Of a stretch of 64,000 nt of DNA, positions 49,229-60,544 are shown piece by piece. The DNA lies in the NCBI GenBank assembly GCA_947000775.1, contig CAMQGK010000110.1, positions 22,789,501-22,853,500 on the forward strand, written 5' to 3'. Every line of letters begins with the position of its first letter. The stretch's first letter is position 1. The notes below the pieces were generated by a model, which ran no database searches, was not told the origin of the DNA, and worked only from the letters and a program-made list of their open reading frames with translations. Position numbers and translations under genes: made by a program. This DNA comes from Pterois miles. Taxonomy: Eukaryota > Chordata > Actinopteri > Perciformes > Scorpaenidae.

Positions 49229-50399
49229 TCAGACTGGTTCTCTTTGCCGCGCTGTCCTTCTGAACAGCTTTCTTAGCTTAGCCAATAGGAGATCTCTGAA
49301 TTTGTCACCCATGAGGAAGTAGAAGACAGGGTTGATGACGCTGTGCATGAAGGCCAACGGTCGGGTCATGATGTACAGGCCCTCAATGTACATCCTTGTA
49401 CACAGCTGCACCCCTGCCCAGGCCTGCCGAGATGCTATTCTGACATTTCTCAGCACGTGGTAGGGGGTGTAGAGAACCAGAAACATGACTGCAGCCAATG
49501 CAGCAAACCTAAGAGGCCGCTTGTACGATGTTGTCCTGCGCTGTACAGCTCTTTCCTGGACGCAAAGCAGATGTGCGATTTGGTAGGAGAAACCACAAAG
49601 TCCAAGTAGAGGGAGAATGTAACCAGTCAGGGTTAACCCCAGGCTGTAGCCCAGCGTATCGATGTGCCCTTTCAGGCTGGCAAAATCCTTGCAGCGACTC
49701 CAGTTTCCGCTCTGAAGGTCATGGACCATCAGCGATATCATTGGAGCGACTTCCACATTGACGGCGAGCCAGCTCAGCCCTGTCACGATCAGGGCTGCTC
49801 GTGGCCTCAGCAGGTAGTGGTTCCGTGTTGGATGTCTTATGAGCAGGAAGCGATCCATGCTAAGCCAAACCATAAACAGGATGGAAGAGTAAAGATTGAC
49901 ATGCAGGACATAGCGGTTGATAATGCAAGCATGGGGACTGGTCTCTGATTGGTCATTTGCATAGAGGTACGAGAGGCGTGGCAGTGTGCAAAGGAAAATA
50001 AGGTCGGAGACTGCCAGGCTGAAGAGGTAAATATTGCAGCTCTGCCACTCTGGCAAACAAAATATGTAGCCAAGTACAACCAAAAGGTTGCCAGGGAAAC
50101 CAATGCAGAACTCAATGGCATAAGACGGCGACAGGTAGTACCTCTCCAGCACGTCATCGATCTCTGTACAGTTGAGCACCTGGAGAGAAGATGAAGAGAA
50201 CAGAAGGAGCAGAGGACAATAAGTGGGGAAGGGAGGGATGAGGAAACAATGAGTTATGATAAAAAGCTCTTACAATTTGGAAATTTGAACTGTATGAATG
50301 ATTTACAATAACAGCTTCAATACAAACTACTTTTAGCTTCAGAGCCAAACACATTCAGCACAATAGTAATATTGTGCATGTTAGTACAAGACTTACCAT
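49229..50399 (-). CDS. sucnr1: Succinate receptor 1 (GPCR), start codon in a separate exon
   Basis: The CDS is complement(join(49229..50179, 50397..50399)), 317 residues. SUCNR1 is a rhodopsin-class receptor at the plasma membrane that signals in response to extracellular succinate. The large open frame begins with GTG at 50179, directly after a pyrimidine-rich tract ending CCAG, so it is an acceptor and not a start. On the minus strand, ATG at 50399-50397 is followed at once by the donor GTAAGT. Joining them gives MVLNCTEIDD in frame. A TAG lies five codons upstream of that ATG. Seven hydrophobic segments are visible, with Cys86 and Cys164 for the extracellular disulfide, DRF in place of DRY (110-112), and NPVFY (284-288). 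Residues matching the human succinate-binding set are kept: Arg90, His94, Arg245 and Arg274. The strings NRYVLH, RNVRIASR and TRPLAF match mammalian SUCNR1 closely, so P2Y-type relatives are unlikely. Confidence 0.93.
50180..50396 (-). other. sucnr1: SUCNR1 intron 1 (217 nt)
   Basis: Read on the minus strand, the intron opens with GTAAGT and closes with a pyrimidine tract and CCAG. It separates the initiator ATG from codon 2. The phase is 0. Confidence 0.8.
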
Positions 50400-51339
50400 G
50401 CTGTAGTCGTTCTAGTAGTTGCTGGTAACGTGAGAATAAGGAGTGCAACCATGAGCAGGTGCAGCCACTATCTGTACAGTGGAAACAGTAAACACCGTGT
50501 ACTGAGGGTACTGGAGCCTTTAATATGACATGGCTGAGTACACATACAGGCAGTTTGATTGTCAGTATTTGCATATTAAATATGGAAACATAATGTAAAC
50601 CAAACAAATCTTTATAGAAGACTTGATAGGTTACTCTATAACTGCACACCCTCGCTTTGTCTGGTTACCTGGCACTCCAGCTAGATTAAATATGGCTTGT
50701 GTTTGTGCTCACTGAAATGCCATTGAAACGAGGGTCATGCATTAGCTAAATGTACAAAAAACATTTTAGCTTTTCAACCAAATTTAACCACTTACCGGCT
50801 GTCCCAACAGTTAGATAGATAGATAGATAGATAGATTAACTTTATTAATCCCAAGGAAACTTATCTTTCAGTTACATCCCATCCAAGAACATAAAAAACA
50901 GTGACACATAACGGGTTATTATTTGAAGTTATTTCAAACTTTTGCATTTATTTTTGAAATCAAGTTTATGGTTTCATTTAATCTCTAGAAGAAGAATGCA
51001 CCACCTAAACAATTTCACGTTTCAGATTTTTACAAAATTGTGTTTTTAATCTGAGCACCATTCATGTGTTCACTGTCAGTGAGTTCAACTCTGCCACCAA
51101 AGGAGTGCAATCACATTGTTTTTACTTATCTGAGGACATATTTTGATGCTAACCCTTTTATAATGAGATAAAGAACAGGCTTAGCTAGGCATGCCTACAG
51201 TTTACAGAATGTGCTATCTGAGAGTTGAAGAATCTGTCTGTCTGAAGCAAAAATGGAAATCTGCATTTCTAAAAACGAACAAAAAGACAATTACCTTTTT
51301 TCTTCCAACATTTTTTTTCTTTGCTTGCGTATTAGAGAA
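50400..51339. other. SUCNR1 upstream region
   Basis: It should hold the 5' UTR and promoter of SUCNR1 on the minus strand. No convincing TATA box or CpG-rich block was seen, and the transcription start cannot be placed. It contains the (TAGA)n/retroposon tail at 50,814-50,875. Confidence 0.35.
50814..50875 (-). repeat. (TAGA)n and retroposon 3' tail
   Basis: About five TAGA units are followed by TTAACTTTATTAATCCCAAG, the reverse of a LINE/SINE-type tail. It lies about 415 bases upstream of the SUCNR1 start codon. Confidence 0.55.
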
Positions 51340-51436
51340 TAACGGTAGAATAGAATAGTTTTTTATTGATCCCCCAATGGGGCAAATTTACAATTTAATT
51401 TAAAATTTAAAATTTACAATTTAGATGTAAATTTAC
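51340..51436 (-). repeat. Retroposon 3' tail fragment
   Basis: TAGAATAGTTTTTTATTGAT and then CCCCCAATGGGGCAAATTTA resemble the reversed tail family. It is followed by short TTTACAATTTAGATGTAAA repeats into which the SINE at 51,452 inserted. Confidence 0.5.
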
Positions 51437-51451
51437 AATTTAGATGTAAAT

Positions 51452-51832
51452 CCATCCATCGTCCATCCATCGTCAACCGCTTATCCCGTTAGGGGTCGTG
51501 GGGGGGCTGGAGCCGATCCCAGCTGGCATTGGGTGAAGGCGGGGTTCACCCTGGACAGGTCGCCAGTCCATCGCAGGGCACATAGAGACAGACAACATAT
51601 AGACAGACAACCATTCACACTCACATCCACACCTACGGGCAATTTAGAGTAATCAATTAACCTAAATTGCATGTCTTTGGACTGTGGGAGGAAGCCGGAG
51701 TACCCGGAGAGAACCCACGCTTACACGGGGAGAACATGCAAACTCCACACAGAAGAGTCCCAAGCTGGAATTGAACCTGCGACCCTCTTGCTGTGAGGCA
51801 ACAGCACTAACCACTGCACCACCGTGCAGCCC
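51452..51832 (-). mobile_element. tRNA-derived SINE with 15-bp target duplication
   Basis: Read on the minus strand, the 5' end is tRNA-like. It has an A-box-like TGGTGCAGTGGTTAG near 51,820-51,806 and a B box GGTTCAATTCC at 51,777-51,767. A conserved body follows, then a 3' end in GGATAAGCGGTTGACGATGG and short GGAT repeats. The perfect duplication AATTTAGATGTAAAT flanks it at 51,437-51,451 and 51,833-51,847. Confidence 0.9.
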
Positions 51833-52626
51833 AATTTAGATGTAAATGTAAAAGAAAAATGATGCAAAATGTAAGCAATTCTTAGTTTTGAGCAATGGAG
51901 TGTCCCCGACAGTAGTCTACTTCTCTAAATTCTAGGGTTTATATACTCTTTCTTTTTATCTGTGGTCGATGATCACAGTGTCTGCAAGACAAGATAACGA
52001 AGACTTGTTCCTGTGATCTCTCAAAAATTTTATTTCCAGCCTCGGTAATTTCCACAAGTGCTTCAAAGTTCCATTTTTTTATTTCAGTCAATGCAAACAG
52101 ATTTATTTCCTCTTCTGATCTCACACTTAATGTCTCACACTAAATGTCAGATTAGTTTAAAATCAGCACATTTTCTTCATAATCATTCACTCTGTGCACC
52201 ATTGTAATTTATTTTGGGTAGCAGTGTTGCCACACCTCTTGAGCCGAGTCAGAAAGTTTTGACCGAATGAATCATTTTGTATGGAGCTAATGATAGTTAT
52301 GAAGTTAGACTTGGGAATAGTTACGAAACAGGCTTAGGAATGCAGCATAGTGTCATCTGCATAAAAATGATATTTTGACTTTTGGTAACACTTTCTATGA
52401 TGCCCAGGTCTATGATGCATTATAAACATACTTTTAATGTGTTAAAGTTAAAGTTGTGTCAAATTGGAGTACCTTTCCCCTACTCAGTTTATTTGTTGTT
52501 TCAGGTATTATCTTTAATTTGACACTATTTAGTGTTTAGAGTGAGTTTTCTGGGGCAACATTGCATAAGTGAAATGTAAATGTCTATCTTTCAGGTGTTC
52601 ATCATCAAATAGTTGTGTATAACTGG

Positions 52627-53140
52627 TGTAACACCAGGGAACTGAAGTGAACTGGACTCAGATGCATGACTAAAACACTCTAAAACAAACTAAAACACAG
52701 GATTTGTTTTTACTGAAGCATAGGTCGGTAAACAGGAGGGCAGTCAAACAGGCAACCAGATCCAAAAAACAGTAGGCAAAGGCAGGGTCGAAAAACATGC
52801 AGAGATTCATTCTCAAAAAGGCAGACACGAGGAAAAATCGCTGGAACAAGGATCACCAGGAAGGATCAACAATGAACTGGCAACATGAGGAAGGGAGGAC
52901 ACATTATATACTGGTGAGGGAGTGAATAACGAGACACAGGTGGACACAATCAGGGGCGGGACTGACGATCAGACACAGGTGAGTTGATGGAAAGTAGGTC
53001 AGGGGGCGTGGAGACATGTGGGCAGGAAGTGCAGTGAATTTGAAATGAGAGGGAAGGTTAGTGATTTCAAAATAAAACAGGAAGTGATAATAATAAAAAA
53101 TGAAAAGACAAACATGACCTAGGATCTGGTGGTTGTAACA
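52627..53140 (-). mobile_element. Solo LTR, related to the one at 17,625
   Basis: This 514-bp block starts TGTAACACC and ends GGTTGTAACA. The minus strand has TATATAATG as a TATA box near 52,905. Flanking ACTGG and AGTGG form an imperfect 5-bp duplication. Its sequence shares many blocks with 17,625-18,120, so both come from one retrotransposon family. No coding region is attached. Confidence 0.75.
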
Positions 53141-53145
53141 AGTGG

Positions 53146-54165
53146 AGTGCTCAATTTCTATTATGACCAATTAAACAAAACATTTAGTGTTGTTCTTGCA
53201 TAGATTTTATATTTTTTTCACTTTACTTAAAGCAAACAATGACCATTTACAGTGATTTATAGTCAGCTTGAAAATGTATTATATCTGTTTGTACCTCAGG
53301 AACCCCATGACTTCACATAAAGCATGACTGCAGTGTGTAAAGTGCTGTGTGAGTATCAACTGCTTTACTTAAACATCCAGTGTTTGTACTGTAAGATTTA
53401 GTGATATCTAGCAGTGAGGTTGCAGATTGTAACCAAGTGAATACCCCTCTGCTCACCCCTCCCTTTCCAAGCATGCTGGTGGCCTTCAGGTAATGTAAAA
53501 ATGCCAAAGCTGCTCTTTAGAGCCACTGTTTAGGCTACTTGTAGAAACATGGCAGATCCATCTCTTTGATATGAAGGGCTCATTCTAAGCTACAGAAAAC
53601 ACAACAATTCTTAGTTTGAAGTGATTATACACTAATGAAAACATATTTATGAATACTGTATTCCATTTCTGCCAATAACCCCCCCCCCCCCCCAAATCCA
53701 ACACACTGGCCCTTTAAGAATATGAACTGAGCAGGACATTAATCTTTAGCACTGAAACGATCTATGATCATTCAAATGTGCAGAAAAAATGGAACTAGGC
53801 CCAGGCTTAAAACAACAATTTGACAAAGTGTTGGCTCTTTACACAGGAACTAGATGTTCCAGCACTTTGTCTTTTCAACAAGGTTTAGAAGTTGGCCTTA
53901 TATTATTAAGACCATATGTAATACATCCACTACTCAATGGCTGCAAGTAGCACAGCATTTTAAACTGCAGTTATAATCCATATTAATAAATCATCTTAAA
54001 TATATGGCTGAGTGGATTCAATATAAATTGAATTGCTTTTTTTTCAAGAGCTTCTTTTAGTTGCTATTTAAGAGCAAGCTACAGTAAAAAAAAAAAAAAG
54101 AAACATCTTTCTTTATCATTGCCTTGTAATGGGATATAATAGGCTAGATAAAGTGACTAAAATAA
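53146..54165. other. Gene-free stretch
   Basis: A poly-C run and AT-rich sequence are the only features seen. Confidence 0.45.
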
Positions 54166-54790
54166 AGTAGGGCTATGTATTGGCAAGAATCTGATGTTAC
54201 GATATTTATCATGATAACAATATATTGTGATATATTGCAGTACTGTAAGCAAGGTGATCCTGTGATTTTTAAAGTTTTACTTTGGAAAACTGTCATCGTA
54301 TAAAGAAGACATCAGAATTTAGAAATAACTTCATACCTTATTGAAAAAACTGCATGATTTTGCCCCAAACTGCATGTGATTATCATAAAGTGGGCATGTC
54401 TGTAAAAGGGAGGGGCACCCTTTCTCACAGACTCTTGAGATCAGAAGTCAAGGGACCCATTGAAAAGTGGTCATGACAGTTTTTCCTCGTCAAAATTGAG
54501 AGTAACTTCGCAGCGTTGTTTAGCCTCCTCTCAGAGTAGTATGAGAGAGTTGGTACCAATGGATTCCTTAGGTTTTCAAGTTTCATATGCCATATGCTAT
54601 ATATGCCATTACCTTCACTCTAGTTTCAAAACAGAGCACTCCAAAACCTCCAAAACACAGAAGAGCGGCTGGGCCTGATGGCGGGCCATCAGATTTTTAA
54701 GAGTTTAAGAGTTAATTAAAAATGTTTGGAGAATTTATATGGTAGTGTGCAACATAATATTGAAATACTCGTGTATTGATATTTTCTTAC
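54166..54790 (+). mobile_element. hAT-like MITE, decayed
   Basis: It opens GTAGGGCTATGTATTGGCAA like the copy at 34,257. It keeps AGAAGTCAAGGGACCC and TTTTTCCTCGTCAAAATTGA and ends near ATACTCGTGTATTGATATTT. Its DR1-equivalent site is mutated. Confidence 0.6.
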
Positions 54791-54870
54791 ACCCTGGATA
54801 TAAAGTGGTGATTCAGTGCATGGACAACATTTCCTTTCCATTCCACCCAGGGACGAGACATCATTTTTTT

Positions 54871-55218
54871 GGGGGCGGCAGTAGCTCAGTCTGTAGGGAG
54901 TTGGCTTGGGAACCGGAGGGTCACCGGTTCAAGTCCCGACATGGACCAAAAAACTGAGTGTGAACTGGTAGCTGGAGAGGTGCCAGTTTACCTCTTGGGC
55001 ACTGCCGAGGTGCCCCTGAGCAAGGCACCAAACCCCCAACTGCTCGGGGCGCTTGTCAGGAGCAGCCCCCTCACTCTGACATCTCTCCATTAATGCATGT
55101 ATGTGTGTTTCAGGTCTGCATGTACCATGTATAAGTTAAAAAAAAACCCAACAGAGTGTAAACTGAATTTCCCCACTGTGGGACTAATAAAGGTTGATCT
55201 TCTTCTTTTTCTTCTTCC
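54871..55218 (+). mobile_element. tRNA-derived SINE with LINE-like tail
   Basis: It starts GGGGGCGGCAGTAGCTCAGT, with an A-box-like TAGCTCAGT near 54,882 and a B box GGTTCAAGTCC at 54,926-54,936. A body of about 200 bases follows. The tail reads CCCCACTGTGGGACTAATAA and continues into AAGG and a CTT-rich stretch. The same tail type occurs in other retroposon ends in this window. No clear target duplication was seen. Confidence 0.85.
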
Positions 55219-56639
55219 ATATTTTTTTCAATTCATGAAGGGATGAGTCAGAGGTAAGTTTAACAACTAATTTTATGGTTTTCCAGACCTGTACTGGCTC
55301 ATTCGAGAAATCTGTTTCTGTGTTAATAATAGATGATGTAGCTTTCTTAACTAATCTCATGCAATTGTTAGTCAACTCTCAGCAGTGTGGGAGTGTATCT
55401 ACTGTAGATGTAACCCAGACAAGATCCTGTTTTGGACTGCATGTAGACATACAGTAGGCGTCTTTACTGTAATTCTAACCCTTTTAAAATGATCATGGTG
55501 GTTTGACATGCTGATCAAAAGCAGTCAACAGTGAAACCGCAGATGCTCTTTGCACATGAGAAAAGAGTATTAGAGCAATTATAATTTCTATCGTGAGAAA
55601 AAAAAAAAACATTGCAGTGTTCCCATTTGTAATTCGATATGCGTCAATAATGTGGAACTAAGTTCATTCCCTCTGCTTTGGATCACATATGCAGTTCACA
55701 AAACAGTACCACAGTGTTGACTTTCATTTTCAATCTACAGTATGGTGTCAAGCACCTTTGCTGTGGTTACATAACACATTTTGACAATGATTATTCTGAC
55801 AGGGAGCCTACAGAGTATTTTGGCAACAAACAGCTTACACCCTTTGCAAAGCACATGATCTACTGCTGAGAGACACGTGAGGCAAAGGTTGGATTAGACA
55901 AAGGGTAGATCATTATTTTTGTTTCACTTTGCCCTGCAGAGACAGTAAGCTTGGTATAATCGAAGGCACATGTATCCTTAAGAAACCCAGCCTGAGATTG
56001 ACGGTGGTTTGTTTCAATAAATACTCTGGGATAAAGAGATATCGCTCAGCATTCCTGTGTTTTAATGTTAGGACTCGTTCTAGTGGAGGCAATAGCACAA
56101 GTCTTATTTTAAATTCTGACCTTAGTTAGCGTATCCTTTAGTTTATATGATTTGATTTGATTTTATGAAGTGTTTTCATCTGTGAATCGTTAGATAAGAT
56201 AAAACTGCACTGGTCTTGCTCCAGGTTATACAAAACAAATGTTCGTCCAATATCCACCGTAAAAAAATTCTCTGACCATGACGCAGAGCTCTGCTGGCTG
56301 TGTCTATCTGGTCGAGACAGCAGGATTTATGTGGTTCAGCCATTAAGTGTATTTCACCTGAGAGGTGCCTCAAGGATAGGTTGGTTTAAGGACACAGATG
56401 TTAAACATTACTTTTTGGTGTGTAATATATATATATTTTCCGTGCCTTTTGAGTTCTTGATTGATTTTTAAAGCTTAACACAAACTTTCTCTGTTTTCTA
56501 TAATTACACTTGTAAAATGCAAATAAAGTTTGCCTCTTGTCTCGTCTCACTTTATCATGGCGGAGATCAGCACATTCTTCCTGTCTGGGAGAGCGAAGAG
56601 AGGATGCCTTTGGATGAATCAGCATATACCAGCCAACCC
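55219..56639. other. Gene-free stretch
   Basis: Short frames only, none with a recognised domain. Confidence 0.45.
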
Positions 56640-57270
56640 GGTTTCCCCAGGACACTCATGTTTTTCTACAGTCCTCTCCTGGTTTCCTCTTGGATCACAA
56701 TTCACACTTTTTTTTTCCTTTTTCATTATTGTTTTGTTTCTGACACTGTACAGCCTGTATAGGCCACCAAATGTCGCTTCCTGGCAAAAGAAAGCTGCTC
56801 GCGACACATCGTAGTTTGAGATATTCTTGCCTCTGCCCTCGTCGCCCATCACAGCGTGCAGCGCCAAAAGTTCAATGCAGCAAAAAGCTGTGTAAGCCGT
56901 TGTAAATAATGGATTTCAGAGCGCAGCTGCTGCCGTTGTCACATTGTGTCTGAAAGGGCCTTCAGTCTGAGGCAGAGACATAAATGGAGTACTGAGAGAA
57001 ATAAATACTCAACCAGGGCCAAAAAATGAATGAATGAATAAAATCTGTTTGAATTGAGATTCATGCCAGAGGGGCAAATTATTCTATAGTTTTATATATA
57101 TTATATATTATATAGGTTTTCCAAAGAATTAAAATAAAAGTTAAAAGTATTTAGGCCTAGTTGTTTTCATTATTTAAAAAGGCACCAACATGCAGTAAAG
57201 TAAGTCCCTGAAACTCTTATTTTCATGAAATCCTCCCTATTTTTGAGGTCCCAAGGTTGGCAAGTATGTG
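56640..57270 (+). repeat. Interspersed repeat, copy B (partner at 28,690)
   Basis: The same ordered blocks appear as in 28,690-29,460. The right end, TTGAGGTCCCAAGGTTGGCA near 57,243, looks like the inverted counterpart of a left end CATACTTTCCAACCTT in copy A. This suggests a non-autonomous DNA transposon. Confidence 0.55.
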
Positions 57271-57420
57271 AATCAGACAATTAATCTAATTTTATATTTA
57301 AAAAAAAAAAAACTTAATATTTTGTACTGCAATAAACTATGAACCGTTTGTAGTTGCCATTTTATATAATGAGAGTGCCCTCTGGTGGCACACAAAGTCA
57401 AAATTTCAGCGTAGGAAGTA

Positions 57421-58080
57421 CTGATAAGATAAGATAAGATGAACCTTTATTAATCCTCGGAGGGAAATTCGGGTGTCATAGCAGCATCAACAACAGTACA
57501 GATAAAGACAGTATAATAAAAAGTAAAAGAGAAGGTGCAATGAAGGAAAGAAGGTGCAATGAAGAAAACTGACAATAAAATAAATAAGTAACAATAATAA
57601 GTAAAGTGCAGCAGGTGGTGAGTATTGTATATGCATAGCATATATATATGTAATTATATAATTATATGTAATTATATACATTTGGTCCAGGAATAAATAC
57701 GGATGATCAGAGTCACATGGGGTTAATAAAAAAAAAAAGGTTAAATGTCTGTATGTGGCCAGCCTGTGCACATGGATTGGAGGCTTCTAGAGGTTTCTCA
57801 GTGACTGTCCTGTTAAATATGAGTTTGGCCTGTGTTTGGTGACAGACAGAGAAGCAGGACTCCGTATTAGTGTTGGAGGTAGAGGAGAAAAACAATTGAA
57901 GCCTGGGGGCTGGAGAGACACTTAGGATTTGAACCTCCCAGTCATCAGGCTCTTATATTTTTTATAGACTTCATATGACCTCCAATAACTGGTAGCCCTG
58001 CAGATACTGGCCAGTACGTCATGACCTCTAACACTCACTAGTGCCATATTTCTTCATATCTCTATTTCAGGCAAATAGGT
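57421..58080 (-). mobile_element. 3' end of a LINE-like retroposon
   Basis: On the minus strand the block ends in AACCTTTATT-type tail sequence in reverse (GATAAGATAAGATGAACCTT at 57,424-57,443), with A- and AT-rich sequence before it. Frames of 60-94 codons here are low-complexity and not genes. The LINE clade was not identified. Confidence 0.45.
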
Positions 58081-58123
58081 ACACGACTTCAGCAGGTTTA
58101 TTAACTTAAAACTAAAGGGCCAT

Positions 58124-58126
<3 letters not shown>

Positions 58127-58170
<44 letters not shown>
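58127..58170. repeat. (GT)n microsatellite
   Basis: About 22 uninterrupted GT units. Confidence 0.95.
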
Positions 58171-58171
<1 letters not shown>

Positions 58172-58173
<2 letters not shown>

Positions 58174-59293
58174 CATGTGTGGGTTTGACCAAAGAGTATA
58201 GAAGCAAAGAGAATATGACAATCAAATAGAAATAAATTTGTTTTCCTTTTGTGCAGCTCTGCTCTCATTTTACTGGCATCCGGTAGTCGCTTTCAGTCCA
58301 AAGTGTAGCTTTGCTGCTGGGAGCTGATTTTGCAAAGGAATGACCAATTGACTTCTTGGCAGTATACGCTCATTGCTATGACTACAATGCATTGCACTGT
58401 GCTCTAAACCAGTGTGACCTTACCTCCAGTTTCATACAGTATGTTAAGCGCTCATGAATGGTTCAACCAAAGGGATTAGTTTGTTTAAACAAGAGTCCAG
58501 ATGAACTAAAATTAGCCAGTAATTTATAAGAAGAGAAAGCAAAGGCTGTAGAAGAAAATCTGACAAAGTTTTGAGTAGCAGAATTTTTTTTTTTTTGCTG
58601 CGTTTACTCATCTCAGAAGTACTCAAATCGTGTAGCGGTCAAAACAGTCAGGTTGGGAAACACTACACTAAACTACCTCCCAAGTGTGCCATTTAATTAA
58701 AATTAGATTGCAGTTAGTGAGAAACAAAAAAGTCTCCTGGCACCTGTTTGTGTTTTTGTCTAGAGGTGAGAGGGGTAAAAATGAACACGTGAAACTAAAT
58801 CCTCATACAAGCGAGACCCACCAGAACAGGAAATTGATGGGAGTTGTATTTACATCATAAATAGCACATTTCAGCAGCACATTTCATGTCCCGGGCCCTA
58901 CAGACATGTGATACAAATCTAATCCAGCAGAGGGCAGTGCTATCCCAAAGCTCAAATAGTGGGCTAAACTCAACAGGTTTCCTGTCTCATGTTTGTGGGA
59001 AATAACATAGATTTTCATAAATTACATGGCAACAAAAAACGCCTTAAAAATAGATCAAATGAACTGAAATAATGTATGAAAGTTATGAATCAATCTGGCG
59101 GATGAATGGGGGACAAAGCCTGAGAGTGAGTCCTAAATGTCGCCAGTTAAATGGAAATGAAGTTGGAAACAGTATGACAGAATGAGGACCAGTGAAACAG
59201 ATGACGGAGCTTGTGATGGACTAGTTAGTTAGCAGAGGGTGGAGCTGTGCCAATCGGTATGTCACTGTGCCCTCATCACATTACATCACATCG

Positions 59294-59335
<42 letters not shown>

Positions 59336-60544
59336 ACATGTTGGCGTGCCTGTGAGTGAAATGAAGAAATGAAAAGGTGATGGACTGTATCTGCTAGTTT
59401 CGCTCATTCCTCCTCTCCTCCTTAGATGGGCAATTTGTCCCAAATGTACCCTGATGTGCACACATGAATGAAACAGAGAGCGAGAGAGAGAGAGAGAGGC
59501 GACCTAAATGAATGACCTAAAAGAAACACCAAATATCAATTCTGCTGATAAAACAAGAATAACTTAACAGTACTATGTAGGTGTTATTTTAACTTGACTG
59601 TCATGTTAATACATGATGCGAGTGTCTCATGCTGTGAGTGAGCGCTCCTGTTACGCCCCCCTGTAGCGTAAAGTGTCCCAGTTCTGGAGGGTGACACACT
59701 TACAGCTTTATCACTACAGCTCTGCACTAATTATCAACGTGGTTCACATTTGACAGTGAGCTAATTGGATCAAAGTGGATGTAGAGCGGGCTTATGGGTG
59801 TTTTAGTGCGGATCACATGAGACGGAGGCAGAGAAAGTGAGGGGCAGCATCTTTTTTACTGCATTGTGCTAAAGTTGTTGTCCAAAAGTCGTAAGTGCAG
59901 CACAAAGTCCTCAAGCTCTCTCCTCTGCTCTTTTTTTATTTTTTATTATTTTTAGATTTCTGTCTCCCCATAGTCTCCTCACTACCTTTATGATCAGTCC
60001 ACCTTCTTTCTCGCACTTCTTCTAGCCTGTCTCCTTCATTTTCCTCCAAACTTCAAATTCCACTATATTCTCATAGGCTCCAGTCGGAGGGCGTTTCAAT
60101 AATTCATCCAGTGTTTTTCTGAGCAGCAGCCATGCTCAGACAGGGGTGAGACTGAGGGCTTCTTCTGCTCCCGTATCTTTCTTGAGGTCATAAGCCCAGA
60201 CCGGTTATGCAAACTGGTCTAAAAATGTGCTCAAAAGCCCTGAAACAGTCCTTGTTGTTTTCATGAGATGGTCACTCTGTCCCAGTGAAACATGATCATT
60301 AGTTGTGGGAAATGCACAAACATGCTTTTTTTAAAGTCCAATTTATAGTTTCACTTCAGTGAGAGAAGCAGTTAGGCTCATGCTGTTTTATTTGTGTCAG
60401 AGACACTGTCAAATTAAGTCCCCCTTCCTCTCTTTCCTCCTGACTACTGCAGAAACAAAGTAAAACCTAATGAAGGAAGTAACTGTCATACAAAGCAACA
60501 TTTCTGGGATAACTCTGAACTCAAAATAGCAGTTTGTGATTTAT
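58172..60544. other. Gene-free stretch
   Basis: It contains the second (GT)n array and a GA-rich run. No gene is supported. Confidence 0.45.
59296..59334. repeat. (GT)n microsatellite
   Basis: About 19 uninterrupted GT units. A (GA)n-like stretch follows near 59,478-59,498. Confidence 0.95.

Noticed and set aside
49343..50194. Several plus-strand frames opposite SUCNR1
   Set aside because: They are shadows of the receptor gene and encode no recognisable protein.
50154..50354. Unspliced extension of SUCNR1 upstream of 50,179
   Set aside because: The receptor frame starts at GTG right after a splice acceptor. Reading on upstream gives no family-like N-terminus.
54871..54945. tRNA gene with A and B boxes
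   Set aside because: The promoter boxes are tRNA-like, but the sequence continues into a SINE body and LINE-type tail and no full cloverleaf is evident.
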